Shown here: positions 33,411 through 41,606 of the stretch, piece by piece | Layout: each line of letters opens with the position of its first letter | Numbering within the stretch: the first letter of the stretch is position 1 | NCBI GenBank assembly: GCA_946407735.1 | Contig: CAMJPL010000020.1 | Location: 1-50,189 of the forward strand | Source: an uncultured Clostridia bacterium | GTDB taxonomy: Bacteria; Bacillota; Clostridia; Oscillospirales; CAG-272 | Length of the DNA: 50,189 bases | Direction of reading: 5' to 3' | The notes under the pieces: generated by a model | Told to the model about the DNA's origin: nothing | The model's input: only the letters and a program-made list of their open reading frames with translations | Database searches by the model: none | Program-made: the position numbers and the translations under genes

Positions 33411-35918
33411 ATGACAACGAAGACATACAACGTAACCGGGATGAGCTGCGCCGCCTGCGTCGCTCATGTGGAGAACGCCGTGAAAAAGGTCGGCGGCGCC
33501 GACGAGGTGTCGGTAAACCTGCTCCGCGGCACGATGAAGGTCGGCGGATCGGCTAAGCCCGCCGCCGTGATAAAGGCCGTCGAAAAGGCGGGCTACGGAG
33601 CATCCCTCCAGGGAGACACGGCAGAGAGTTCAGAAAAATTTTCCGCTGCCGGGAGCTCCGGAAAGGATCGGGGAGCCGACAAGGCGCTCAGAAGGCTGAT
33701 ACTGTCGGCCGTGATATCGCTGATACTCATGTATCTCGCGATGGGGCATATGCTGCACCTGCCGATCCCGGCGATACTGCACGAGCGCCCCGACGTCATG
33801 GCGCTGACGCAGTTCCTTTTAGCTATGCCGGTCGTCATCATAAACTACGAGTACTTCACCACCGGCCTTTCGCAGCTTTTGCGGCTGACGCCGAACATGA
33901 ACTCGCTCATCGCGGTCGGTTCGGGCGCGGCCATGGTGTGGGGCATTTACGCTCTCTACGCCTCGATGCTCGGCAAAAGCGTCGATCTTTATTTCGATTC
34001 GGCGGCGATGATCCTGACGCTTATCGACGTCGGTAAATACCTCGAGGCGAAGGCGAAGGGCAGGACCGGCGAGGCGATAGAGAAGCTGATGAAGCTGACG
34101 CCGGACACGGCGCTGGTAAGGAGGGACGGCACCGAGTCGGAGATCCCGACGTCTCAGCTCGTCGTCGGCGATACGGTGCTGGTGAAAAGCGGGGCTTCGG
34201 TGCCGATAGACGGCGAGATCATCCTCGGCGGCGCTTCGGTCGACGAATCGGCGATAACCGGCGAGAGCCTTCCGGTCGACAAGACGGTCGGCGATCAGGT
34301 CACCGGCGGCACGGTATCCGTCGGCGGCTACTTCGAGATGAAGGTCACGAAGACCGGCTCCGACACGACGCTGGCGAAGATCATAGCTGCCGTCGACGAG
34401 GCGATGAGCTCGAAGGCCCCGGTGCAGAAGCTGGCCGATAAGGTGAGCGGCATATTCGTCCCGGCCGTCATCGGGATATCGCTCCTTACCCTGATAATCT
34501 GGCTCGCCGTCACGAGGGACGTCGAAAAGGCGTTCACGGCGGCGGTGTCGGTGCTAGTCATATCATGCCCATGCGCTCTCGGGCTCGCGACGCCGACGGC
34601 GATAACGGTAGGCGTCGGACGCGGCGCTCAGGGCGGAGTGCTGATAAAGAGCGGCGAAGCCCTCGAGGCCATGAGCGGCGTCAAGACCGTCGCCTTCGAC
34701 AAGACCGGCACGGTGACCGAGGGCAAAATGTCCGTCACCGACGTCATGACCTCCGGCGGCAAAGAGGACGAGCTGATATCGCTCGTCGCGTCGGCGGAGG
34801 CCGGAAGCGAGCATCCCATCGCCGGAGCCGTCATAGCCGAGGCCGAAAAAAGAGGGCTGTCGACAGTTCAGCCCGAGTCGTTCGTCCCGGTATCGGGAAG
34901 GGGTGTGAGATCGTCCGTCGGCGGCGAGGAGATCATCGTCGGGAACCTCGATTTCATGAAGGAGAGCGGCGCCGACGTCCCGGAAGACATCATATCCGAG
35001 GTTGTGCGGCTGTCGTGCGATGGAAAGACCGTCCTGTACGCGGCGAAGAACGGCGGCTTTGCCGGTATAATCGCCGTCGCCGACACGATAAAGCCGGACA
35101 GCGCGGCTGCGATATCCGACCTTAAGGCCCTCGGGCTGAATGTCGTGATGATCACCGGCGACAACGAGCGCACGGCGAAGGCTGTCGCGTCGCAGGCCGG
35201 GATAGACGACGTGGTGTCGGGAGTGCTCCCGACCGGGAAATCGGACGCCGTGAACTCGCTGCGCAAAGGCGGCTCCGTCGCCATGGTGGGAGACGGCGTG
35301 AACGACGCCCCGGCTCTCGCGGCGGCCGACGTCGGGATTGCGGTCGGAGCCGGGACGGATATAGCCGTCAGCTCGGCTGACATCGTGCTGATGAAGAACA
35401 CCGTTGCCGACGTCACCAATTCTGTCCGCCTCAGCCGTGCGACGATGCGGATAATCAGGCAGAACCTGTTCTGGGCGCTGATATACAACGCGATATGCAT
35501 CCCGATAGCCGCCGGAGCGCTCTATCCGGCCTTCGGACTGCTGCTCAACCCTATGTTCGGATCGGCGGCCATGAGCATCAGCTCGGTCACCGTCGTGACG
35601 AACGCTCTCCGGCTCAAGCGCTTCAGATTCAACGCGCCGGTGAAACCGTCAAAGAGAAACACACATAATAAAGGAGATCAGACAATGTTCGGAAAGACAG
35701 AGACCTATAAGCTTTCTGTAAAGGGAATGATGTGCGAGCACTGCGTCGCTCATGTCACGAACGCCTTAAAGGGCATCAAGGGCGTAGAGAGCGCCGAGGT
35801 GTCGCTCGATTCCGCCTCCGCCGTCGTGACGGCGAAGGGCGTGAAGGAGGACGATTTCAAAAAGGCCGTCAAGGCGGCTGGGTACGAGGTGACGGCTGTC
35901 GAGAAGGCGGGAGAGTGA
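33411..35918 (+). CDS. copA: Cu+-exporting P1B-type ATPase with C-terminal CopZ-like domain
   Basis: An 835-residue membrane pump. Order: an N-terminal HMA domain with MSCAAC (residues 1-66); a Ser/Lys-rich linker; membrane segments; actuator domain with GESLPVDK; the metal site CPC in VISCPCALGLATPT (about residue 386); phosphorylation motif DKTGTVTEG (about 430); HPIAG; GDGVNDAPAL; and the last two membrane spans. It exports monovalent copper at the cost of ATP. A second HMA domain with MMCEHC follows at residues 759-835, after a short linker. An extra C-terminal HMA is unusual: the copper chaperone CopZ is normally a separate protein. ATG 33411 is preferred over an in-frame GTG at 33327. 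Confidence 0.93.
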   Translation: MTTKTYNVTGMSCAACVAHVENAVKKVGGADEVSVNLLRGTMKVGGSAKPAAVIKAVEKAGYGASLQGDTAESSEKFSAAGSSGKDRGADKALRRLILSAVISLILMYLAMGHMLHLPIPAILHERPDVMALTQFLLAMPVVIINYEYFTTGLSQLLRLTPNMNSLIAVGSGAAMVWGIYALYASMLGKSVDLYFDSAAMILTLIDVGKYLEAKAKGRTGEAIEKLMKLTPDTALVRRDGTESEIPTSQLVVGDTVLVKSGASVPIDGEIILGGASVDESAITGESLPVDKTVGDQVTGGTVSVGGYFEMKVTKTGSDTTLAKIIAAVDEAMSSKAPVQKLADKVSGIFVPAVIGISLLTLIIWLAVTRDVEKAFTAAVSVLVISCPCALGLATPTAITVGVGRGAQGGVLIKSGEALEAMSGVKTVAFDKTGTVTEGKMSVTDVMTSGGKEDELISLVASAEAGSEHPIAGAVIAEAEKRGLSTVQPESFVPVSGRGVRSSVGGEEIIVGNLDFMKESGADVPEDIISEVVRLSCDGKTVLYAAKNGGFAGIIAVADTIKPDSAAAISDLKALGLNVVMITGDNERTAKAVASQAGIDDVVSGVLPTGKSDAVNSLRKGGSVAMVGDGVNDAPALAAADVGIAVGAGTDIAVSSADIVLMKNTVADVTNSVRLSRATMRIIRQNLFWALIYNAICIPIAAGALYPAFGLLLNPMFGSAAMSISSVTVVTNALRLKRFRFNAPVKPSKRNTHNKGDQTMFGKTETYKLSVKGMMCEHCVAHVTNALKGIKGVESAEVSLDSASAVVTAKGVKEDDFKKAVKAAGYEVTAVEKAGE
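35685..35918 (+). CDS. copZ: Nested CopZ-type copper chaperone start inside copA
   Basis: Within the copA frame, AAGGAG (35671-35676) stands eight bases before an in-frame ATG (35685). From there 77 residues form a complete HMA protein: MFGKTETYKLSVKGMMCEHC, helix, and the closing EVTA. The linker codons just before it (RNTHNKGDQT) are AT-rich and read like a former intergenic spacer. Both products are possible: a long pump with a fused chaperone and, by internal initiation, free CopZ. In E. coli a free chaperone is made from copA by programmed frameshifting, so two-product copA genes have precedent. Whether the internal start is used is inference. Confidence 0.65.
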   Translation: MFGKTETYKLSVKGMMCEHCVAHVTNALKGIKGVESAEVSLDSASAVVTAKGVKEDDFKKAVKAAGYEVTAVEKAGE

Positions 35919-35921
35919 CAG

Positions 35922-36569
35922 ATGGAAAGCTATAAGAGCGAATTTATCGACTTCATGATCGGCTGCGGCGTCCTCACCTTCGGCGATTTCGTAACGAAAT
36001 CGGGACGAAAGACCCCGTATTTCATCAACACCGGCAACTACCGCACCGGAGGACAGCTCAGCCGCCTCGGCTCGTACTACGCGAAATGCCTTCACGGCGA
36101 GCTCGGCGACACCTTCGATATCCTCTTCGGCCCGGCATACAAGGGCATACCGCTCGCCGTCTCGGCGTCGGCGGCGCTGTACAATGATTTCGGCGTCGAC
36201 GTCGGATGCTGCTTCAACCGCAAGGAGGCGAAGGATCACGGCGAGGGCGGCACTCTCATCGGCATGAAGCCGGCCGCCGGGAGCCGCGTGGTGATCATCG
36301 AGGACGTCATGACCGCCGGCACGTCGATACGCGAAACGGTGCCGCTGCTGAAAGCGGCCGCTCCCGACGTCGTCATCGGGCATGAGATCATATCGGTCGA
36401 CCGCATGGAGATCGGCGTGAACGGACGGACGGCGAAATCCGAGATAAAGGACGAGTTCGGGATAGAGGTCCACGCCATCGTGACGGTGAAGGACATCATC
36501 GAGAAGATGCGCGGCACCATCGACGTAAAGCCGATAGAGGAATACATGGAGCGCTACTGCGAGAAATAA
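35922..36569 (+). CDS. pyrE: Orotate phosphoribosyltransferase
   Basis: A 215-residue enzyme joining orotate and PRPP to make orotidine 5'-phosphate in pyrimidine synthesis. The PRPP-binding loop is VVIIEDVMTAGTSIRE. SGRKTPYFINTGNYRTG and FGPAYKGIPLAV bind orotate, and the flexible loop has RKEAKDHGEGG. It starts three bases after copA, so it is cotranscribed with copper genes, an unexpected partner. No other pyr gene is present. Confidence 0.95.
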   Translation: MESYKSEFIDFMIGCGVLTFGDFVTKSGRKTPYFINTGNYRTGGQLSRLGSYYAKCLHGELGDTFDILFGPAYKGIPLAVSASAALYNDFGVDVGCCFNRKEAKDHGEGGTLIGMKPAAGSRVVIIEDVMTAGTSIRETVPLLKAAAPDVVIGHEIISVDRMEIGVNGRTAKSEIKDEFGIEVHAIVTVKDIIEKMRGTIDVKPIEEYMERYCEK

Positions 36570-36591
36570 GATCAGGGCAAAATAAAAAACG

Positions 36592-36629
36592 AACGTCCCC
36601 CGAAGCACCGGCTTCGGGGGATGTTTTGC
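36592..36629. terminator. Terminator after pyrE, probably bidirectional
   Basis: CCCCCGAAG and CTTCGGGGG enclose CACCGG (36597-36620), extended by AACGT / ATGTT pairing, with TTTTG after it. It ends pyrE and can also end the leftward LamG transcript. Confidence 0.85.
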
Positions 36630-36662
36630 TATGCTGTTATTCGGTTATCGTACGCTTTGCGC

Positions 36663-37157
36663 TTATCTTCTCTTTGAGATCACGATGCCGGCGAGCGAGG
36701 CGGCAGCCGCGAGAGCGGCTATCGTGATGAAGTCGAAGGTCTGCGGAGCGGCGCTGGCGGCAGCGGGAGCGGCGGCAGCCACGGGAGCGGCAGCCTCAGC
36801 GGCGGGAGCCGGAGCTGCTTCAGCAGCCGGAGCGGCGGGAGCGGCCTCAACAGCCGGAGCGGCCTCGGCGGCAGGAGCAGCCTCAGCAGCCGGAGCGGTA
36901 TCAGACGGCTCGGCGTACTTTACTTCCTTGTTGATAAGAGAGTCGGCGATGCCGATGGCTCCGTCCATGACTCTGATCTCGGAGATGGTTCCGGCGAACA
37001 GGCGGCGGATCATGCCCTCGGGAGAGTTCTCGTTCTTGGAATCGCTCTCATGGTCGGCACCGAGCTTGCGGCCGACGCCGACTTCCCATGAATAGGAGGG
37101 ATCGGTGACGAAGATGCCGCCGTTCTCGGTGAGCTCGCCGATCTGGTTGCCGTCAAG
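36663..37157 (-). pseudogene. LamG surface protein, C-terminal part after in-frame TAG
   Basis: The same frame as the upstream LamG fragment, open for 164 codons after the TAG at 37160-37158. It begins LDGNQIGELTENGGIF, which completes the LamG fold, then IRRLFAGTISEIRVMDGAIG, an Ala/Pro/Glu-rich stalk of PAAEAA repeats, and a sorting-like end: APQTF, a hydrophobic span and SKRR. The motif APQTF is close to the SPQTG of the class B sortase substrate at 15260-16141. An independent start could be one of the internal Met codons (for example 37013), but no signal peptide would then be present. It makes sense only as the end of the upstream gene. Confidence 0.75.
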
Positions 37158-37898
37158 CTAGGCGTAGGCGGCGGGGCCGTCGTTGGCTATCATGAAGTGA
37201 TGCCATGCGGAGGCGTCGATGCGGTCGTCGCCAAACTCGTTGTTGGTCTTGTTCTCATCGGCGTCGATATGGACGTACTGCAGCCAGGTCTCCTCGGTAT
37301 TGAGGGTGCCGGTCGAGTCGTCGTTGGTCCACTCGGCGAGAGCGAGAGAGATCGGAGGCTCGTTCTGGCTCTCGACGACGCCCTGACGCGAGAAGATGCC
37401 TGTGTAGCGGTTGTAGTTGTTGTCAAGATCGGGGGACAGCTTGAAGATGACCTCAATAGTGAAGCCGTTCTCGAAGGCCATCGAGTTTATCGGAGCGCCT
37501 GAGACAGTCTTGAGGTACTTGCCGGAGGTGTAGCCGCCGGTGTAGCTGGTCTCGTCCTCGTTGAAGCTGTCGACGGTCTGGGCCTTGGCCTTGGTGTTGT
37601 CGAACTTGAGGGCGGTGAAGGAGGCGGCCTTCTCGAAGGTGGGGCCGTCGTCCCAGATGAAGGTGTCGAGCTGGGCGCCGTTGCCGACGACGGCGGTGAC
37701 AAGATCGTTGCCGTTGCCGGTGAGGTCGATGAAGGTCAGATCGTCGTTTTCGGCGGATCCGGTATAGTATCCCTCGACGTTCTGGAGGCGCCAGTGAGCG
37801 ACCGTAGCGGGGCCGTCGGCGTAAACAGTCATAGCCGAGCAGGCCGCGATAAGAGCGGCCGCCGTCGCGAGCGAGGCCGCTTTTCTCAGATTGAACAT
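37158..37898 (-). CDS. LamG/concanavalin-like surface protein, N-terminal part
   Basis: A 246-residue fragment ending at an in-frame TAG. Residues 1-28 are a signal peptide (Ala-rich, ending YADG). The rest is a LamG/concanavalin-like jelly roll: VAHWRLQNVEGYYTG, DLTGNGNDL, FENGFTIEVIFKL, RYTGIFSRQG, WTNDDSTG and ASAWHHFMIANDGPAAYA. Such domains bind sugars on the cell surface. Related domains continue with a Tyr and then LDGNQIG, so the TAG most simply replaces TAC or TAT. AAAGGAG precedes ATG 37898. With the C-terminal fragment the full protein is about 411 residues. Confidence 0.78.
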   Translation of the reverse strand: MFNLRKAASLATAAALIAACSAMTVYADGPATVAHWRLQNVEGYYTGSAENDDLTFIDLTGNGNDLVTAVVGNGAQLDTFIWDDGPTFEKAASFTALKFDNTKAKAQTVDSFNEDETSYTGGYTSGKYLKTVSGAPINSMAFENGFTIEVIFKLSPDLDNNYNRYTGIFSRQGVVESQNEPPISLALAEWTNDDSTGTLNTEETWLQYVHIDADENKTNNEFGDDRIDASAWHHFMIANDGPAAYA

Positions 37899-38052
37899 GG
37901 GGAAAACTCCTTTGCTTATACACTTGGTGTTTATGGTGTGTATATTCTAACCTTTAAAATTATAACATAAATTGTACAAAAATAGGTGTTATGCGTGTAA
38001 ACAAATGATTAACATTACATCATTTAAAACGATCTGCTCAGGCATGACTTTT
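37899..38052. other. AT-rich gap upstream of the LamG gene
   Basis: About 150 bases between the helicase end and the LamG start. It is AT-rich and must hold the LamG promoter; TATAAT-like sequence occurs on the leftward strand (near 37966), but no good -35 partner was found. It also contains TGTAAACAAATGATTAA (37996-38012), almost the same as a sequence at 1962-1978. Confidence 0.45.
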
Positions 38053-40362
38053 TTACCTGTATTCATCCAGCATCTGTCTCAGTCTGAGCGCCACCTCGTC
38101 AGATCTCAGTCTGTCGGCGGCGTAGGCCTTGTGGAGCAGGGGATAGGGCAGGCAGTCGTCGAACTTCTCGAAGAGCGGGATGTCGCCTCCGGCGAGCTTT
38201 TCGCAGTCGACGCCCTCGGTCTCGGCGACCTCGCACAGATGTTCGATCAGCTCCTCCGGCTCGCCGTTTTCCATATGGAAGGTGATGTAGCAGCAGCCCT
38301 CGTACTCGATGTCGGACAGCCTGAACGGCGAGCCGTACATCGAGAGGAACTTGCGCATCGTGCGGAACGAGCGCGTCCCGAGCCACGGGAAAAGGACGTA
38401 GCTGTAGCCGCCGAGCGGCACGAGCGAATGCCGCAGCATGTCGGTCCCCCTCGCTATGCCGCGCGCCATCTCAAGGCGGTGGACGGCGTTCGGCTTGAGA
38501 TACGGGTAGACGGTGTCCTCGGCCAGCACCTGCTTCATCCGCTCGAGGATGCGGGTGTGGATCTCGCCGTAGTCGCCCGGCCATGAGATCTCCATCTTGC
38601 CGGGTACCGATTTGACGAAGATCAGGCGGCGCGGGATGTCGAGCTCAAGCACCTCCCAAACCCTTCCGGCGAGGGCGAAGCGGTCGCCGACGGGAGGCGG
38701 CGTCGTGATCGTGCCTATCTCGTCCGACTCGCACCGCACCGTGAAATCGTCGGTGTCCTTGAAGACAGCGTAGAATTTGTAGGTGTTTATCAGCCGCTCG
38801 CCCTTGAGGCCGACTATAATCTCCTTTTCGTCCGTCATCTCAAGGAAATCCTTTTCCAGCATCGAGGCGAGAAGGGTCTTATAGTCCTCCTTCGGCACTC
38901 CGGCGAAGGGCGGCAGGCCCATGACCCTGTCGGCGAGCCGCTTTACCGGCAGCGCGCCGGACGACGCGACGGTCGACAGCGTCTGATGGAACATCAGGCT
39001 GAACGGCAGCTTTTTCACCCTCGGCGGCTCGATGAACCGCTCCTCGATGTAAAGCTGTATGATCGCTATTGCCTGTATCAGCTGCCACGGTATCAGCTGC
39101 GGTAGCGGAGTGTTCGGCAGCGGGTAGTCCTCGCGGAACACCTCCATCATCTCGGGAGGCGCGCCGCGCCTGCCGGAGCGCCCGAGCCGCTGCAGGAAGC
39201 TCGACACCGAATGAGGCGCTTCGAGCTGGACCACCCTCTCGAGCCGCCCGATGTCGATGCCGAGCTCGAGCGTGACGGTGGCGCAGGTGACGTTCTGTAT
39301 GTCGTCGTCCTTGAGCTTCAGCTCCGCCTCCTCGCGTATCGACGAGGAGAGGAAGCCGTGATGGATGTTGAATATGTCCGGCTCGCCGCGGTTGTCGGCG
39401 ATCTGGCGCAGGGTCTGGGTGATATACTCGGTCTCCTCGCGGGAATTGGAGAAGACGAGGCATTTCTTTCCCTTGACGCAGTCGTAGATATACTCGTACC
39501 CCGGGTCTATCGCTGCCGGCTGGGTGTCGTATATGACGGGAAGCCCGGTCTCGGGGTCGATCTCCTCCCCCTCCTCGCCGGGATAGCCCGGCTTCATCGC
39601 CTTTACCGGAGATATCTGGTCGTGCATTATCTCGCCCGACTGATCGGCGTTCGGGTTGTCGATGAAGAAATGCTCGAGCCCAAGCTTCCATGTGAGCTTT
39701 CCCGACGGTATTACCGGCACCTGAGTGACGCGCCCGCTTCCGGCGCCGAGCCATTTCGCCGCCTCGTCGACGTCGCCGACGGTCGCCGAGAGCCCGACGC
39801 GGCGGGGATGGTGCCCGATGAGCCGCCCTATCCGGCAGAGCTGGCAGATTATCTGCGAGCCTCTGTCCGAGCCGGTGAGGATGTGCATCTCGTCGATTAT
39901 GACGAAGCGCAGGTCGCCGAATATCCTGACGATGTCGTTCGAGCGGTTCATCAGCATGCTTTCGAGCGATTCGGGGGTGATCTGCAGTATGCCGGACGGG
40001 TCTTTGAGCAGCTTCGCCTTCTGCGACTGCGCGACGTCGCCGTGCCAGTGCGTCACCTTTATGCCGCTCTCGTCGAGCAGCTCCTTCATGCGGTCGAACT
40101 GGTCGTTTATCAGGCTTTTGAGCGGCGCGACGTAGAGGCACCCGACCGTCTTCGGCGGATCCTGGGTCAGCATGCTGAGTATCGGGAAAAACGCCGCCTC
40201 TGTCTTGCCGGAGGCGGTGCCGGAGCTGAGCAGCAGGTTGTCGTCGCTCTCGAACAGAACGTGCGCCGCCTCGACCTGCACCGAGTGGAGGCTGTCCCAT
40301 CCGCGCGAATAGATGTAATCCTGTATGAACGGTGCGTAATATGAGAAAATATCGTTTGACAT
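38053..40362 (-). CDS. Lhr-like superfamily 2 helicase
   Basis: A 769-residue ATP-dependent helicase. Motif I is GTASGKT, motif II IIDEMHILTG (DEMH), motif III GLSATVGD, and motif VI QRLGRSGRRG. After the two RecA domains there is a winged-helix-like segment (FHQTLSTVASSGALPVKRLA), then DRFALAGRVWEVLEL, as in the Lhr core. Lhr proteins act in DNA repair. This one has no partner gene on the same strand, so no defence-system role is assigned. The next gene to the right is a divergent LysR regulator sharing the promoter region. Confidence 0.88.
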   Translation of the reverse strand: MSNDIFSYYAPFIQDYIYSRGWDSLHSVQVEAAHVLFESDDNLLLSSGTASGKTEAAFFPILSMLTQDPPKTVGCLYVAPLKSLINDQFDRMKELLDESGIKVTHWHGDVAQSQKAKLLKDPSGILQITPESLESMLMNRSNDIVRIFGDLRFVIIDEMHILTGSDRGSQIICQLCRIGRLIGHHPRRVGLSATVGDVDEAAKWLGAGSGRVTQVPVIPSGKLTWKLGLEHFFIDNPNADQSGEIMHDQISPVKAMKPGYPGEEGEEIDPETGLPVIYDTQPAAIDPGYEYIYDCVKGKKCLVFSNSREETEYITQTLRQIADNRGEPDIFNIHHGFLSSSIREEAELKLKDDDIQNVTCATVTLELGIDIGRLERVVQLEAPHSVSSFLQRLGRSGRRGAPPEMMEVFREDYPLPNTPLPQLIPWQLIQAIAIIQLYIEERFIEPPRVKKLPFSLMFHQTLSTVASSGALPVKRLADRVMGLPPFAGVPKEDYKTLLASMLEKDFLEMTDEKEIIVGLKGERLINTYKFYAVFKDTDDFTVRCESDEIGTITTPPPVGDRFALAGRVWEVLELDIPRRLIFVKSVPGKMEISWPGDYGEIHTRILERMKQVLAEDTVYPYLKPNAVHRLEMARGIARGTDMLRHSLVPLGGYSYVLFPWLGTRSFRTMRKFLSMYGSPFRLSDIEYEGCCYITFHMENGEPEELIEHLCEVAETEGVDCEKLAGGDIPLFEKFDDCLPYPLLHKAYAADRLRSDEVALRLRQMLDEYR

Positions 40363-40402
40363 GGCTGTTTATATGATGAAGACGATGACCGCCGCCGGGC
40401 TC

Positions 40403-40430
40403 ATGATATCAATACGGGCATTTTTGTTAA
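40403..40430 (-). promoter_or_regulatory. Candidate promoter of the helicase gene
   Basis: Read leftward: TTAACA (40430-40425), 16-base spacer, TATCAT (40408-40403). The -35 lies in the centre of an inverted repeat. Confidence 0.5.
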
Positions 40431-40438
40431 AAAATGCC
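40417..40438. repeat. Inverted repeat in the helicase/LysR intergenic region
   Basis: GGCATTTTT and AAAAATGCC (9 bp) around GTTA. It sits two bases before the LysR -35 box and over the helicase -35 box, a position suited to an operator; the flanking A/T tracts also make it terminator-like. Confidence 0.6.
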
Positions 40439-40440
40439 TG

Positions 40441-40469
40441 TTGACATCCATTAAAAAAAGTGATATACT
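40441..40469 (+). promoter_or_regulatory. Promoter of the LysR regulator
   Basis: Perfect TTGACA (40441-40446), 17-base spacer, TATACT (40464-40469). Confidence 0.75.
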
Positions 40470-40519
40470 GATAACGGTATATTTTGAATGTCCGACAGGG
40501 ACAACGGCAGACAAGACGT

Positions 40520-41461
40520 ATGATCGACAATCTTTCTCTTTACAAAATCTTTCTCGAGGTCGCAAAGAGCGGCAGCATCTCCGGCGCGGCGAGGCGGCTG
40601 TACGTGACTCAGCCGGCGGTATCGAGCGGCGTGTCGCAGCTTGAGTCGGCGCTGGGGACGAAGCTGTTCTTCCGCACCAGCCGGGGCATAAGCCTCACCC
40701 CCGAGGGCGAGCTGCTTTACGGCTACATCGGCGAGGCGCTGACCTACATCGAGGCGGGGGAGGACAAGCTGCGAGATATAAGCGGCCTTAACAGCGGCGT
40801 CCTCCGCGTCGGCGCGTCGGATATGACGCTGAAATATTTCCTGCTCGACTATATCGAGCGCTTCAACTCCGAATACCCGAACATAAAGCTGTCGGTGACG
40901 AACAATCCGACCCCGGTGACGCTCAAGGCCCTGCGAAGCGGGCTGATAGATTTCTGCGTCATCTCGGAGCCGGCCGAGCTCGATTCGGACGTCGAGGCGG
41001 TCCCGGTAAGGACGATCAACGATATCGTCGTCTGCTCGCGGGACAAAAAGTTCGACCCGCTCTTTTCCTCCGGCACAGCCGACATGCGCGATCTTTCCGG
41101 GTATCAGCTGATAATGCTCGACCGCGGCACCAGCACGAGACAGTATATCGAGTCGCATATGCGCGCCTTCGACATGCCTGACAGCATGCTCGATCCGTCG
41201 ATAGAGCTGGCCCAGAGCGATCTTATCCTGCAGTTCGCGCTGCGCGGCCTCGGAGCGGCGTTCATCGTCCGCGATTTCGCCGAGCCGTATCTTTCGAGCG
41301 GCGAGCTTCGCGAGGTGCGCCTGTCAACGCCGATCCCGCCGAGAAGGTTCCTCCTTACAAAGCTGAAAAAAATCCCTCTTTCGGCGGCGTCGAAGAAGTT
41401 CGTCGCGTCGATCATGGCCGACGTCAGACGCCAGAGCGACGACACCGTCCTCGCCGACTGA
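40520..41461 (+). CDS. LysR-family transcriptional regulator
   Basis: A 313-residue protein. The N-terminal winged helix-turn-helix is NLSLYKIFLEVAKSGSISGA with LYVTQPAVSSGVSQLE and LFFRTSRGISLTPEGE. The rest is a periplasmic-binding-like effector domain (LRVGASDMTLKYFLLDYIER; LRGLGAAFIVRDFAEPYL). It would bind a small effector and usually regulates the divergent gene, here an Lhr-like helicase, which is an unusual target. ATG 40520 fits the family start; an upstream in-frame TTG (40484) is too close to the transcription start. Confidence 0.88.
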   Translation: MIDNLSLYKIFLEVAKSGSISGAARRLYVTQPAVSSGVSQLESALGTKLFFRTSRGISLTPEGELLYGYIGEALTYIEAGEDKLRDISGLNSGVLRVGASDMTLKYFLLDYIERFNSEYPNIKLSVTNNPTPVTLKALRSGLIDFCVISEPAELDSDVEAVPVRTINDIVVCSRDKKFDPLFSSGTADMRDLSGYQLIMLDRGTSTRQYIESHMRAFDMPDSMLDPSIELAQSDLILQFALRGLGAAFIVRDFAEPYLSSGELREVRLSTPIPPRRFLLTKLKKIPLSAASKKFVASIMADVRRQSDDTVLAD

Positions 41462-41482
41462 TGGTATGTTAAAAAACAATTT

Positions 41483-41532
41483 TTCGGGGGCGGAAACCAC
41501 CTTTTCGAGAAAAGGTGGTTTCCGCCCCCGAA
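41483..41532. repeat. Long perfect hairpin repeat, copy A
   Basis: Two 24-base arms (41483-41506 and 41509-41532) are exact complements with a two-base loop. Arms begin TTCGGGGGCGGAAACC. The sequence just right of it, read leftward, is GCAAAGCTTTTGTCGGAAG followed by a G-run into TTCGGGGG, which matches the lead-in of copy B at 48640-48670. Leftward transcripts would meet T-rich DNA after the stem, so it may also terminate the leftward operon. Confidence 0.88.
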
Positions 41533-41564
41533 CCCCCACCTTCCGACAAAAGCTTTGCTACATG

Positions 41565-41606
41565 AAAGATAATAATTACAATATTTGTATTATTATCTTT
41601 TTTTGA
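41565..41606. terminator. AT-rich hairpin terminator after LysR
   Basis: AAAGATAATAA (41565-41575) and TTATTATCTTT (41590-41600), with an inner TACA/TGTA pairing, followed on the right by more T. It can end the rightward LysR transcript. The stop codon of the 24-residue membrane peptide lies in the right arm. Confidence 0.7.

Noticed and set aside
39211..40344. A 377-codon rightward open frame
   Set aside because: Antisense to the Lhr-like helicase, whose helicase motifs are unambiguous.
38053..40362. A defence system built on the Lhr-like helicase
   Set aside because: No methylase, nuclease, PLD or other defence partner adjoins it; Lhr-type helicases also occur alone in repair.
40520..41461. 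Longer LysR start at TTG 40484
   Set aside because: It is within about ten bases of the predicted transcription start and adds residues not seen in LysR proteins.
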